Assembly: GCF_030915505.1 (NCBI RefSeq)
Contig: NZ_CP133265.1
Coordinates: 4,182,001 to 4,246,000, forward strand
Direction of reading: 5' to 3'
Length of the DNA: 64,000 nt
Origin: Neobacillus sp. OS1-2
Lineage (GTDB): Bacteria; Bacillota; Bacilli; Bacillales; Cytobacillaceae
Shown here: piece after piece, positions 18,192 through 26,892 of the stretch
Numbering within the stretch: the first letter of the stretch is position 1
Layout of the letters: each line of letters starts with the position of its first letter
Made by a program: the position numbers and the translations under genes
Notes under the pieces: model-generated
What the model was told of the DNA's origin: nothing
Database searches by the model: none
The model's input: the letters and a program-made list of their open reading frames with translations, nothing else

Positions 18192-18320
18192 AAACGTCGA
18201 CCCCTCCTAAGGGATCGACTATTATTGGACCGGACATGTTTTCAGCCATGTTCGGTCTTTTTCATTTATTCCATTCTCACTCTTATAAAACCTATGATAG
18301 GGAAAAAGAGACAATTTCAT
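18192..18320 (-). repeat. decayed duplicate of the type I antitoxin segment; also a plus-strand terminator
   Basis: About 130 bases are repeated with roughly 70-80% identity by eye at 18620-18752. Shared blocks include GGACCGGACATGT, CATGTTCGGTCTTTTT and ACCTATGATA. This copy lacks a toxin gene beside it and the minus-strand terminator of the intact copy. On the plus strand its hairpin GACCGGACATG/CATGTTCGGTC plus five Ts (about 18230-18262) would stop the sigma operon. Confidence 0.7.
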
Positions 18321-18397
18321 TTTGTAGGGTCAGACCCCTTCCTTTGGAAATCTTACTAGTAAAAAAGTACGTATTTATCGAGGGACGCGAATATTTG

Positions 18398-18427
18398 TTC
18401 TTGTTTTTGGGCGGGGTGTGATATACT
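18398..18427 (+). promoter_or_regulatory. extended -10 promoter of the small toxin
   Basis: TGATATACT at 18419-18427 is an extended -10 (TGnTATACT). The -35 region is weak (TTCTTG, 18398-18403, 18-base gap). Transcription would start near 18434, about 64 bases before the toxin ATG. Confidence 0.55.
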
Positions 18428-18497
18428 GGAATTACAATAGAATAGGATTTCTCAAGGGTGGTCGGTTCACTCCCAAACAGAAGGGGGGGGATGCCGC

Positions 18498-18581
18498 ATG
18501 ACAATTTTTGAATCATTAATGTTTGCGATTGGCTTTACTAGTCTAATCGTAGCGATCCTGTCATTTAAATCAAAAAAATAA
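18498..18581 (+). CDS. type I toxin peptide, 27 residues (BsrG/TxpA/holin-like family)
   Basis: The ATG at 18498 opens a 27-residue peptide, MTIFESLMFAIGFTSL followed by a hydrophobic IVAILSF and the basic tail KSKK. The start pattern M(S/T)xFESLMxxIxF and the single membrane helix with lysine tail match the family annotated as putative holin-like toxins, which includes BsrE, BsrG and TxpA of Bacillus subtilis. AGAAGGGGGGGGATG lies just upstream as an unusually long G-rich ribosome site. Its 3' region overlaps a convergent minus-strand RNA, as in bsrG/SR4, so production is probably held down by antisense RNA. Expected action is on the cell membrane or envelope. Confidence 0.82.
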   Translation: MTIFESLMFAIGFTSLIVAILSFKSKK

Positions 18582-18708
18582 TCCACCCTTGAGTTAACGG
18601 CTCAGGTGGATTATTCTGCCCTATAGCCGACCCCCTTAGAGGGAACCGTCTATTGCTGGACCGGACATGTAACAGCATGTTCGGTCTTTTTTATTTTATT
18701 CAATACTT
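18571..18708 (-). ncRNA. antisense antitoxin RNA of the type I module
   Basis: On the minus strand TATAAT (18715-18720 region) precedes a likely start near 18708. The RNA would contain hairpin GACCGAACATG/CATGTCCGGTC and a second G/C-rich hairpin, and end at AATCCACC...GGTGGATT followed by seven Ts (about 18571). The same two hairpins read on the plus strand place the toxin mRNA end near 18690, giving some 120 bases of complementarity between the two 3' ends, the arrangement known for bsrG/SR4 and txpA/RatA. The -35 box is weak. Confidence 0.7.
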
Positions 18709-18752
18709 ACCTATATTATAACCTATGATACTGAAAAAGAAACTATTTTACA
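18620..18752. repeat. intact copy of the antitoxin-region duplication
   Basis: Partner of 18192-18320. Includes the plus-strand terminator GGACCGGACATGT...CATGTTCGGTC followed by six Ts (18657-18690) and the minus-strand antitoxin promoter. Confidence 0.7.
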
Positions 18753-18803
18753 TAATAGTATATGGATCCATCCTATATATGGGTATTTCAATGTTTTTAG
18801 TTT

Positions 18804-19190
18804 TCACCTTTTTCTTAATACACCTTTTTTTACAAGATTCACAAGTGTCCCTTTATTTTTATAACGATTATAGGCAATCAATCTATTTAAATCTTTAATA
18901 GTTAAATTGGACGGATCAATGGCCAAATCGAATTCACTCTTGATCTTGTCAATTAAAGAAAGCGCGTATTCGACTTGTTTCGAACTTAGTCTGTATTCTT
19001 CTTCAACTGCAGAAGGTTGTTTCTCGTGTAAATCATTTCTGGTATTTTCAAGTGTTGCAGCATGCTCCTTAATTTTCGCCTCTACTAATGCTTCTACCTC
19101 GGCTTGGCTAATGGATTGGACCGCAGGTTGTGGTGAGGTTTCATTCCCTTTAAATAATTTTCCAAGGATTCCTTTTAACAATATTTCCAC
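18804..19190 (-). CDS. hypothetical protein, 128 residues
   Basis: Not recognised. It begins MEILLKGILGKLFKG, then has a glutamine/glutamate-rich middle likely to be helical (SQAEVEALVEAKIKEHAATL), then a conserved-looking C-terminal block LSSKQVEYALSLIDKIKSEF and NLTIKDLNRLIAYNRYKNKG, suggesting a small folded domain after a coiled stretch. Start is a GTG with a weak ribosome site. Convergent with the toxin locus, divergent from the NERD-helicase gene. Codon use looks like its neighbours and the coding signal is good, but no function can be assigned. Confidence 0.65.
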   Translation of the reverse strand: MEILLKGILGKLFKGNETSPQPAVQSISQAEVEALVEAKIKEHAATLENTRNDLHEKQPSAVEEEYRLSSKQVEYALSLIDKIKSEFDLAIDPSNLTIKDLNRLIAYNRYKNKGTLVNLVKKGVLRKR

Positions 19191-19368
19191 TTCACTTTCA
19201 TGAGTACTAACAATAACTAAGTAGGTAGGACCATTTCTTCCATTCTATTATTAAAATAATAGGACTAAAATACAATACCTTTGGTGGATTTTGTTTATTT
19301 TAGTAGAAAATTGTTAAAATTAATGGAATGATTAGCCATATACTTTAGTTCAATTGCACTACTTGTAG

Positions 19369-19374
19369 TATAAT
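19369..19374 (+). promoter_or_regulatory. -10 box (TATAAT) of the NERD-helicase gene
   Basis: A consensus TATAAT lies at 19369-19374 and overlaps the in-frame ATG at 19373. A transcript starting near 19381 could not use that ATG, which moves the start to 19406. No good -35 box is visible. Confidence 0.5.
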
Positions 19375-19405
19375 GGAGAAAAATGCAGATTTTGGAGCGG
19401 TTACT

Positions 19406-21313
19406 ATGGCAATTACAATTCCAGAGACAATACGAACATCTGCGACTGCTGGCGAGCGGTTATTTTTCCGAACTCTAAAAAACTATTTGCCAGATGATTA
19501 TATTGTCTATTATGAACCGGAAATCCAAGGGAGGAAACCTGATTTTGTCATCATAGGTCCTGATCTTGGCATGGTTGTTTTGGAAGTGAAGGATTATACA
19601 CGAAATACACTATTGCAAATCAATCATGATGAGTGGCATATAGTGGCAACAAATGGCGAACAAGCCATTATCCCAAGCCCCATGAATCAGGCAAGGGACT
19701 ACATGTTTAAAATCGCTGATGTACTGAAAAAGGATAAAAACCTAATTCTGGCAGATGGGAAATATAAATTGAAATTAAAGTTCCCGTATGGACATGGAGT
19801 AGTTTTTACCAGATTGTATACCAAGGATTTTATTAAAGATGGACTTTATACGGTCATAGAACCCAATTTGTCCCTAGCAAGAGATGAAATTGACCCTGAA
19901 AATGAAGGTTTTTCGGAAGAAATCTTGATGGAAAAAGTGATGAATATGTTTGTTGTACCTTACCGTTTAAAGGAGCCGCTTACCATCGAGGATATCAATG
20001 CCATCCGCTATCATTTGTTCCCTGAAGTCCGGATTAGTGCTGAATTTAAGGCGCCGGTACCGTATCAGGATCAACTGCTCTTATCACTACATGATATTAA
20101 GACGATGGACCTTCATCAGGAGAATTTAGCGAAACAAATTGGCGACAAGAATCGCTTGATACGCGGGGTTGCCGGGAGTGGGAAGACGATCATATTGGCC
20201 AGCCGGGCGAAGATGTTGTCGAAACAAAATCCTAATTGGAAAATTTTAATCCTTTGCTATAATATATCTTTGGCCAACGCCATTAAGCAAATGATCCATC
20301 ATATGTTGAATGAACCAGAGGATTTATTTGATTTTGATCCTACTGTTAAGGCGGTTCAAAGCCAAAATATTATGGTAAGGAATTTTCATGCATGGCTAAA
20401 AAATGATTTGAAAATTCGGGAGCAAAACCTTTCAGTCATTATCGATAAAATCGAGAGAAAGGAAACCATTCTCCCTTCCTATGACGCCATTTTGATCGAT
20501 GAGGGACAGGATTTTGATGCAGATTGGCTACGACTTGTTAGTCATCTGCTGAATACAGATACACAGTCGCTTTTATTGGTAGAAGATCGTGCGCAGACCA
20601 TTTATCGTCGGAAACGATCGTATTTGCAGGATACGGGTTTAAGTTTCCAAGGCAGATCTAAGGTATTGTCCATTAACTATCGGAACACGCAACAAATTGT
20701 AAAGTTTGCCTGGGATTTTTACCGCGAGCATTCGATGTTTAAAAATAAGGTGATCAATCGTGAGCTCGAAGGTGAAATTATTGCTCCACAAAGCACGAAA
20801 CGAAAAGGGCCTGAACCGGGGATCATAAAGGCTGCCAATTTCTTTGATGAAATAAGAATGGTTGCCAGGCAAATGAAAAAGTTGCATGAAGAACGGAAAG
20901 TACCTTATGAAGAGATGTTAATTTTATATCGTGTTAAAAAGACGCATAAATATCCCATCATTGATATCATTCAAAGGTCATTGCAGGAAGCGGACTTACC
21001 ATATTATTGGATCACTGAAAATGATGTGTCCAAGCGGTCCTTTAAAAAGGATGATGGCAAAATAAAAATCAGTACCATCGATAGCAGCAAAGGGTTGGAT
21101 TTTCAGGCAGTGTTTATCGTAAATGTTGATTCGATGCCATTTCCACTTGAAGACGATAGGGAGAGGGAAGTTTCCTTATTATATATCGGGATGACGAGGG
21201 CAAAGGAATATCTCTGCTTGTCGTACTCAGGCGAATCGGAATTTACACAGTATTTAGAACAGATCTTGCAAAAAAGGAATCAGAAAAAGAATGGGATTGA
21301 GAAAATCAATTAA
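19406..21313 (+). CDS. NERD-domain nuclease fused to UvrD-type helicase
   Basis: About 635 residues from the ATG at 19406, which has GGAG eight bases upstream. The N-terminal hundred residues form a NERD (nuclease-related) domain: GERLFFRTLKNYLPDDYIVY, then GRKPDFVIIGPDLGMVVLEV with the D...ExK pattern (EVKDY). A superfamily 1 helicase follows: Walker A GVAGSGKT near residue 253, Walker B ILIDEGQDF, the motif IKISTIDSSKGLDFQAVFIV and LLYIGMTRAKEYL near the end. Such fusions probably act in DNA repair or in limiting foreign DNA. It is a single gene with its own promoter; it is unrelated in sequence to the DUF2075 nuclease-helicase at 11246. Confidence 0.92.
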   Translation: MAITIPETIRTSATAGERLFFRTLKNYLPDDYIVYYEPEIQGRKPDFVIIGPDLGMVVLEVKDYTRNTLLQINHDEWHIVATNGEQAIIPSPMNQARDYMFKIADVLKKDKNLILADGKYKLKLKFPYGHGVVFTRLYTKDFIKDGLYTVIEPNLSLARDEIDPENEGFSEEILMEKVMNMFVVPYRLKEPLTIEDINAIRYHLFPEVRISAEFKAPVPYQDQLLLSLHDIKTMDLHQENLAKQIGDKNRLIRGVAGSGKTIILASRAKMLSKQNPNWKILILCYNISLANAIKQMIHHMLNEPEDLFDFDPTVKAVQSQNIMVRNFHAWLKNDLKIREQNLSVIIDKIERKETILPSYDAILIDEGQDFDADWLRLVSHLLNTDTQSLLLVEDRAQTIYRRKRSYLQDTGLSFQGRSKVLSINYRNTQQIVKFAWDFYREHSMFKNKVINRELEGEIIAPQSTKRKGPEPGIIKAANFFDEIRMVARQMKKLHEERKVPYEEMLILYRVKKTHKYPIIDIIQRSLQEADLPYYWITENDVSKRSFKKDDGKIKISTIDSSKGLDFQAVFIVNVDSMPFPLEDDREREVSLLYIGMTRAKEYLCLSYSGESEFTQYLEQILQKRNQKKNGIEKIN

Positions 21314-21550
21314 AAGTCAAAAGTGAAGTTTATAATCTCAGGGATCTTCCCTGTTGCATCCAAAATTAAAAATGTGATACTAATGAAATTATCCTTGGGG
21401 TGGAAAATAAAGTATATTAATTTAAAACTAGGAAGTAGAGTATGGCGAACTTGGAAAATGTTGTTGATTTGCTTAGAGATATTCTTAATGAATGTAGAAA
21501 TTAAAATGATCGTGTCGGTAATATTGAGAACTATTTTTTTATACAAAAAT

Positions 21551-21672
21551 ATTAGGCTCTGAGGGCAGGATTTACTCTCAGGGCTTATTATATTTAGGCA
21601 GAAGGAGAAGGGAACATTTATGCTTTCTTGCCGATCTATGACAGCCACTTATGGAGTGGCTGTTATTTTTTT
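21551..21672 (+). ncRNA. structured small-RNA candidate, copy 1
   Basis: About 120 bases repeated at 27521. Three stacked hairpins can be drawn: GCTCTGAG/CTCAGGGC, GGCAGAAG/CTTTCTTGCC, and ACAGCCAC/GTGGCTGT (21641-21648 with 21656-21663) followed by TTATTTTTTT as a terminator. The loops differ between copies while the stems are kept. No frame runs through it. An independent small RNA is likely; a 5' leader is excluded because a terminator precedes the next gene by 200 bases. Confidence 0.6.
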
Positions 21673-21885
21673 GGACAAAAGGTTGTTCAAGGCAACGATA
21701 GTGGTTTTATATTGAAATTGGGTAAGATTTAATCCTTTGTCAGAAAACTCGCATGTAAGGACATCTCCTATAATAAAGTAGATATAGACGGGTGTAACAA
21801 GCCTTTTAGTTGTCAAACAACTGGAATGTTTCGTATGGCGGTAATAAAGAAACCATGGGCTTTTTAAGTAGATGGGAGGGGTTTA

Positions 21886-22713
21886 ATGTTTCATATTGTA
21901 GCCTGTATCAAGCAAGTGCCTGACACTAAAATTATTAAGATGAATCCAAAAACGAACACGATGGATCGGAGGACAGCACCTGCGATTTTGAATCCGTATG
22001 ATGCTCATGCAGTTGAAGAGGCAGTCCGTTTAAAACAACGATATGGTGGGACTGTATCGGTTGTCACGATGGGTCCACCTCCAGCGGTGTCCGCTATAAA
22101 GAAATGTATTGAAATAGGCGCGGATGAAGGGTATTTAATTACGGATCGCCGGTTTGCGGGTGCCGATACATTGGCAACGAGCTATGCTGTGACAAAGGCG
22201 ATTGAAAAAATTGCAAAAACCAGACCCGTCGATTTGATCATTTGCGGAAAAATGTCCATTGATGGAGATACCGGGCAAGTCGGACCCGGAATAGCTAGAA
22301 GGCTCGATATACCACCACTCACTTCAGTAAACAAAGTCGTGGAAATCAATCTAGAAGAAAGATATGCCGTTGTCCATCGCAAGCTAGAGGATGGATATGA
22401 AGTCGTCCAATCCACCTTGCCGTGTTTATTTTCCGTTGAAAAAACTATTAATGACGTACCATATTCCCCGATGCCGAACATGCTTAAAGCTGCCAGATAC
22501 AAACCACATATTTGGTCTGTTGATGACCTTGAAGATGTAGATATTAAGCAGCTTGGTTTAAAGGGATCCCCAACCATTGTTTCTAAAGTATGGGCTCCGC
22601 AAAAACTAGCAGGGGGAACATTCCTTGAAGGCAACCCAGCAGCACAAGTAGAGCAATTGCTTCAGATCCTGCTTGAAAAGAAGGAGCTGTTTGAAAGTAA
22701 GGAGGGAATGTAA
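21886..22713 (+). CDS. etfB: electron transfer flavoprotein beta subunit
   Basis: 275 residues. IVACIKQVPDTKIIKMNPKT at the N-terminus, AILNPYDAHAVEEAVRLKQRYG near 30-50 and GADEGYLITD near 80 are characteristic of EtfB/FixA. With EtfA it carries electrons from acyl-CoA dehydrogenases to the respiratory chain through ETF-quinone oxidoreductase. The etfA gene starts at the very next codon after its stop. No acyl-CoA dehydrogenase is adjacent; the CoA-transferase cluster at 4.5-9.5 kb is the nearest CoA-ester pathway but not in the same operon. GGGAGGGG is the ribosome site. Confidence 0.95.
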   Translation: MFHIVACIKQVPDTKIIKMNPKTNTMDRRTAPAILNPYDAHAVEEAVRLKQRYGGTVSVVTMGPPPAVSAIKKCIEIGADEGYLITDRRFAGADTLATSYAVTKAIEKIAKTRPVDLIICGKMSIDGDTGQVGPGIARRLDIPPLTSVNKVVEINLEERYAVVHRKLEDGYEVVQSTLPCLFSVEKTINDVPYSPMPNMLKAARYKPHIWSVDDLEDVDIKQLGLKGSPTIVSKVWAPQKLAGGTFLEGNPAAQVEQLLQILLEKKELFESKEGM

Positions 22714-23736
22714 TTGGATTTTAACGAGTACAAAGGTGTTTGGGTCTTCATTGAACAAAAGGATGGAGAGGTTGCCCCTGTATCGCTTGAATTATTAGGT
22801 GCTGGTAGGAAATTAGCTGATAAACGAGGTGTGGAACTAGCGGGCATTCTTATCGGGGAACATGTTAAATCTTTAACAAAGACCGTGTTTGAATATGGAG
22901 CAGATACCGTGTATGTCTATGATCAACCTCTCTTTAAGCATTACCGGACTGAAACCTACATGAAGGCGCTATTAGAGTGCAGTGATAAATATAAACCGGA
23001 AATTATTCTCTACGGGGCCACCTCAACAGGAAAAGACCTGGCAAGCGCAGTGGCCACCGATTTGCCGACAGGGTTGACGGCGGATACGACGGAACTGGAT
23101 GTAGAAGAGGAGACGGGGTTACTCCTTGCGAGTAGGCCGGCGTTTGGCGGAAATATTATGGCGACCATTTTATGTAAAAAATACAGGCCGCAAATGGCGA
23201 CCGTACGCGCCAAAGTCATAAAGGCGCTACCACCAGAGGTGGGGAGAATAGGCAAGGTCGTCGAAGAAACCGTCTCATTAAAAGAAGAAGATATCCGGAC
23301 AAAAGTTTTGGAAATTGTAAAGGAAACGGTTAAGAAGGTCAGAATCGACGAAGCGGACATCGTTGTCGCAGGCGGAAAAGGCTTAGGCAGCTATGAGGGA
23401 TTTCAGTTAATACACCATTTGGCTGAAACGCTTGGAGGAGCTGTTGGTGCGAGCAGGGATGTGGTGGAAGCGGGTTGGATTGACCACCCCCATCAAGTAG
23501 GGCAAACCGGTGTGACGGTAACGCCAAAGATTTATTTTGCGATCGGGATTTCAGGCGCGATTCAACATATTGTGGGAATGAAAAATGCTGGTTTAATTAT
23601 TGCCATTAATAAGGACAAAGAAGCTCCTATTTTTCAAAACTGTCATTATGGAATTGTTGGCGATGCCTTTGAAATCGTTCCTGTCCTAATCGAACAGTTT
23701 AAACAAGCACTTTCTAGTGATAAGGTGATGAAGTAA
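22714..23736 (+). CDS. etfA: electron transfer flavoprotein alpha subunit
   Basis: 340 residues, starting at TTG directly after the etfB stop, with AAGGAGGG eight bases upstream. The C-terminal FAD domain reads GGAVGASRDVVEAGWIDHPH, QVGQTGVTVTPKIYFAIGIS and GAIQHIVGMKNAGLIIAINK, matching the family, with Val where many members have Lys or Arg in GQTGKTV. It forms the heterodimer with EtfB. The operon ends with a hairpin and eight Ts at 23796. The longer N-terminal form resembles anaerobic/Fix-type ETFs as well as normal ones; which partner dehydrogenase it serves is not evident. Confidence 0.95.
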   Translation: MDFNEYKGVWVFIEQKDGEVAPVSLELLGAGRKLADKRGVELAGILIGEHVKSLTKTVFEYGADTVYVYDQPLFKHYRTETYMKALLECSDKYKPEIILYGATSTGKDLASAVATDLPTGLTADTTELDVEEETGLLLASRPAFGGNIMATILCKKYRPQMATVRAKVIKALPPEVGRIGKVVEETVSLKEEDIRTKVLEIVKETVKKVRIDEADIVVAGGKGLGSYEGFQLIHHLAETLGGAVGASRDVVEAGWIDHPHQVGQTGVTVTPKIYFAIGISGAIQHIVGMKNAGLIIAINKDKEAPIFQNCHYGIVGDAFEIVPVLIEQFKQALSSDKVMK

Positions 23737-23795
23737 GTTAGTGCTGAATTATTACCACTTTTTCCCTCTCATTCATGAGTGAATTCTTCCATTTT

Positions 23796-23826
23796 CTTTA
23801 CTTCACTAAGGAGTAAAGTTTTTTTT
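23796..23826 (+). terminator. terminator of the etfBA operon
   Basis: CTTTACT (23796-23802) pairs with AGTAAAG (23812-23818), followed by eight Ts. Confidence 0.7.
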
Positions 23827-23915
23827 GTGCTATAATTAGTACCAGATAATAGAACTTACTAGTAGGTTTTGGTCCTGTTATGCAAAATAAATACGCCTAA
23901 ACTGGAGATAATACT

Positions 23916-25097
23916 ATGTTTGCAAATACCAAATTAAAATCACAAAGTGTCTCTGCCTATTTTAAGTCATTGGGTATCAAGGAATGCCAAACCAAAAAGG
24001 ACTTCTGGAAGCATGTAACCGAGGTCGATCCCTTCTTGGCTAAGGAACTCCAACCCATTATGGACCGCAAACTTAAAGGGAATATTTATGAAGTGAAAAA
24101 CCGAACACTGCCCTTCAGTTTGGCAGTAGAATCATGGACGATGAATTTCCATCAATCCTTGCTCAACTGGGTCAGTCAGCAAACTTATTTAAAGCCGAAA
24201 CGGATTTTGGAAATTGGCTGTGATAATGGGTTGCTGTCTTGCAGGTACGCCACCATGTTCCCAGATGCCGAGATTGTAGGGATCGACCTGTGTGGATATG
24301 GAATTCGATGTGCTCGGGAGTTGGCAATAAAGCAAGGACTGAACAACTTGAGTTTTTATCAAATGGACTTTATGGAGGTATCTGAGCACTTTACCCTGAA
24401 TTCTTTTGATTTAATCATTTCTGCACGGACCTTTCATGAAATCATGGGGCCTATCATGATTTCAAACTATTGGTCACTTCAAGAGTACTTGAAGGAGAAT
24501 CCAACCTATGGTGACAGTCGTTATGTAGAAATAGTCCATCGTTTGTTAACGGAGGATGGATTGTTTCTCTCTTGCGAACAATTGAAAAATTCCGCAGATC
24601 TCGGAAGGTGGGCGAATGTGCTTCAGGATGCGGGTCTCCATATTCAATGGGATGACTGTGGTACTATCGAATACCATGAAATAGGAGTAGATAGGCTGTC
24701 TCCTGTGATTGTGGCCACAAAAAGGGAGACAAATCTCGAAACCTTGGAAGGGATGGAACACCTTTATACGAAAGGTTACCCATTTGTATTTGAGGAGGGG
24801 AGGTCTTATAAAGGAGGGACAGCGGAGTTTGCCTATCAACGGCTGGGGGAGAAAACATTCGTCACAGGGATTCAATTGAAGGTGCCGAACCATTGGCATG
24901 TGTTTCGACTTGAGCTTTGGGAGACAGATGGGTTTCTGCTTGTCTATAACTATGGAAATATGGGGTATCATGAATTGGATATTTTACCTGCTTCCGCATA
25001 TGAAGAGGCACACCAGTTAATGGAGGAGGCGGTCGGTACGTTCGGTCACCTTGGTCCGCTTGTTTGGTATGACAACCTGGATGAGCGGCCAGAGTAG
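23916..25097 (+). CDS. class I SAM-dependent methyltransferase
   Basis: 393 residues. Motif I ILEIGCDNGLLSCRYATMFP near residues 90-109 followed by EIVGIDLCGYGIRCAREL and SFDLIISARTFHE identifies the Rossmann-type methyltransferase core at residues 85-230. About 85 N-terminal residues and 150 C-terminal residues lie outside the core; the latter (from about YTKGYPFVFEEGRSYKGGTA) is probably substrate-binding and not recognised. Single gene with GGAGATAATACT as ribosome site. The methyl acceptor is unknown. Confidence 0.88.
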   Translation: MFANTKLKSQSVSAYFKSLGIKECQTKKDFWKHVTEVDPFLAKELQPIMDRKLKGNIYEVKNRTLPFSLAVESWTMNFHQSLLNWVSQQTYLKPKRILEIGCDNGLLSCRYATMFPDAEIVGIDLCGYGIRCARELAIKQGLNNLSFYQMDFMEVSEHFTLNSFDLIISARTFHEIMGPIMISNYWSLQEYLKENPTYGDSRYVEIVHRLLTEDGLFLSCEQLKNSADLGRWANVLQDAGLHIQWDDCGTIEYHEIGVDRLSPVIVATKRETNLETLEGMEHLYTKGYPFVFEEGRSYKGGTAEFAYQRLGEKTFVTGIQLKVPNHWHVFRLELWETDGFLLVYNYGNMGYHELDILPASAYEEAHQLMEEAVGTFGHLGPLVWYDNLDERPE

Positions 25098-25612
25098 TTC
25101 ATACTAGAAAGAGATATTTTTGTACTACTTGAAAATATAAACTATTTTCATAGACGCCTAGCAATCCCCTGGTAATCTAAAGCTTTACCGAACCGGGGGA
25201 CTGACCCCAATCTTGTTTCCTAGTTTAACTTTCAGTATTTTGTCATTTTTCGACTTACTTCTTCGGTTGAATTAATGATAGATTTAAAATGGTTGAAAAT
25301 AATACCAAAGTAACAGCCGGATTAGATTGAAAGGGGGTATAAAAAATGTGTTAAAATACGTATTTATCAGTTATTGATTTTTACTTTATGATTTGACTCC
25401 CACAATTGCTCACTTCAACGCGTTACATCTTCTGTTTTCTATCTATTTCCTATCTAAAGATTTGCCTTCAAGAATTTCTAAATCCTCATTTTTTGACTAT
25501 TAATCTAAAATATATAAATAGAGAATGTTGCCAATGGCAGGATTTTGGAGTCTATTACTTAACCGCTTGTTCGAAGTAAGGCAGTTTTGCCAATCAAATT
25601 GGAGGTTTTGTC
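25098..25612. other. intergenic region with a branched inverted repeat
   Basis: TCCCC TGGTAA pairs with TTACC ... GGGGGA (about 25165-25200), a branched hairpin that could end the methyltransferase mRNA though a T-run is lacking. It contains CCGGGGGACTGACCCC (25193-25208), shared with 15657. The remaining 350 bases are AT-rich with nothing recognisable. Confidence 0.4.
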
Positions 25613-26062
25613 ATGGAAGAAACACTGAATACTATACTCTTAGAACTTCAACATATAAATAAAGGACAGCAAGTAATAATAGAAGTCCAGAAGGAACTGA
25701 CTAGTCGCATAGAAAACATAGAAAAGGTTCAGAAAAAGGTAGTAACCGCAACAAAAAATATAAATAAGGATCATGTAGAAACAATAACAAGGATTCAACA
25801 ACTAAAGAATGGGATGGAAAACTCAGCAAAAATGAAAGATGTTTTGTCTTTAGGACAATATGAAATTAAAGAATTAATGAAACAAACCACATTGTACATT
25901 GCTGGAAAAATGTCTCTTTCAGAAAGAATGATCATGGAGATTGACTTATTAAATGAACGTGAGCAGCAAGAGGTTGTAAATAAAATGAATGAAAAAATCT
26001 TTGTAAGAAAGAACAATGTGCCGGCTGATCATTGGGATGATGATCAGTATGATGATTACTAG
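25613..26062 (+). CDS. hypothetical coiled-coil protein, 149 residues
   Basis: Not recognised. Residues 1-100 are almost entirely predicted helix with heptad-like spacing (LLELQHINKGQQVIIEVQKE, then LTSRIENIEKVQKKVVTATK), followed by a shorter helical part and a strongly acidic tail (DHWDDDQYDDY). TTGGAGG before the ATG supports the start. It is flanked by long non-coding stretches and may be a small cytoplasmic scaffold or an anti-repressor-like accessory protein; there is no evidence to choose. Confidence 0.65.
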   Translation: MEETLNTILLELQHINKGQQVIIEVQKELTSRIENIEKVQKKVVTATKNINKDHVETITRIQQLKNGMENSAKMKDVLSLGQYEIKELMKQTTLYIAGKMSLSERMIMEIDLLNEREQQEVVNKMNEKIFVRKNNVPADHWDDDQYDDY

Positions 26063-26329
26063 CTAAACAGTGATTTTGGTGCCTGACCCCAAGCGGCTAA
26101 CCTTAACAATGGCCCCCGCTCGATAGTGAGCAGGGCCATATCCATCATAAAGAAGGAAGCAAAACGCAGTATATAAACAGGGAAGTTTTAACAACAGACT
26201 CATTAATACTTCATGGTAAATGAGTTAAAGAAGGGTTAGCTGCGATGATCCTTTTTTAGTCATTAAAGAAAGGGTTATTCAATATATGTATAGAATAAGT
26301 AGTTATATCTGTTAAAGGTGGGTGTTTGG

Positions 26330-26818
26330 ATGCTTCAACACGAATATGGTTGGGTTCGACAGACTAGAGCGACTCTGTTAGATTTTTGTGGGAAATTAGA
26401 TCCTAATCATTTTACACATAAAAATGGATTCGGTTGGGAGAGTGTAAGAGACACATTGGTTCATATAGCTGATTGCTACGTTGCGTGGCTTGGCTCATTT
26501 GTTTTATTGAAGACGAAAAAACCTCTTACTCCAAGGGAAGAATTACAAAATCTCAGTTTAGAGCAAATAATAGCACGCTTTGAACAAGTGGATTCAATAG
26601 TAAATGAAGTAGTAGAGCTACATGGACAAAATGTAAACATGCTAATTGAGCGAGAAATTCCTTGGCGAGAAACACCTGAACTATTATCTATTTCTCCTTG
26701 TAAATTGCTCATGTACACCATCACGCACGAGTTTCATCACAAAGGACAAATAGTAGCTATGCTCCGTCAGATGGGTTATGAGCCCCCTAATACAGATGTA
26801 TTAGGAACAGAAGATTAA
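26330..26818 (+). CDS. DinB-family protein
   Basis: About 162 residues of the DinB/YfiT four-helix fold. The metal-binding histidines are recognisable in SVRDTLVHIADCY and in ITHEFHHKGQIVAMLRQMG, the most conserved helix of the family. The ATG at 26330 has AAAGGTGGG at proper distance; an upstream GTG at 26318 overlaps that site. DinB proteins are metal-dependent hydrolases or thiol transferases, often DNA-damage induced in Bacillus; a specific substrate cannot be inferred. The remnant of an ArsR-type regulator gene follows. Confidence 0.9.
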   Translation: MLQHEYGWVRQTRATLLDFCGKLDPNHFTHKNGFGWESVRDTLVHIADCYVAWLGSFVLLKTKKPLTPREELQNLSLEQIIARFEQVDSIVNEVVELHGQNVNMLIEREIPWRETPELLSISPCKLLMYTITHEFHHKGQIVAMLRQMGYEPPNTDVLGTED

Positions 26819-26892
26819 ATATAATAGAAGGATTTTGGCGATGTTTGTTAGCGTAAATAGGAAAACGCAGACAGTAGTCCTTTCGAAATATC

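Noticed and set aside
21310..21648. Minus-strand frame of 112 residues after the NERD-helicase gene
   Set aside because: Low-complexity Ile/Leu text without a ribosome site, running antisense through the structured small-RNA candidate; treated as chance.
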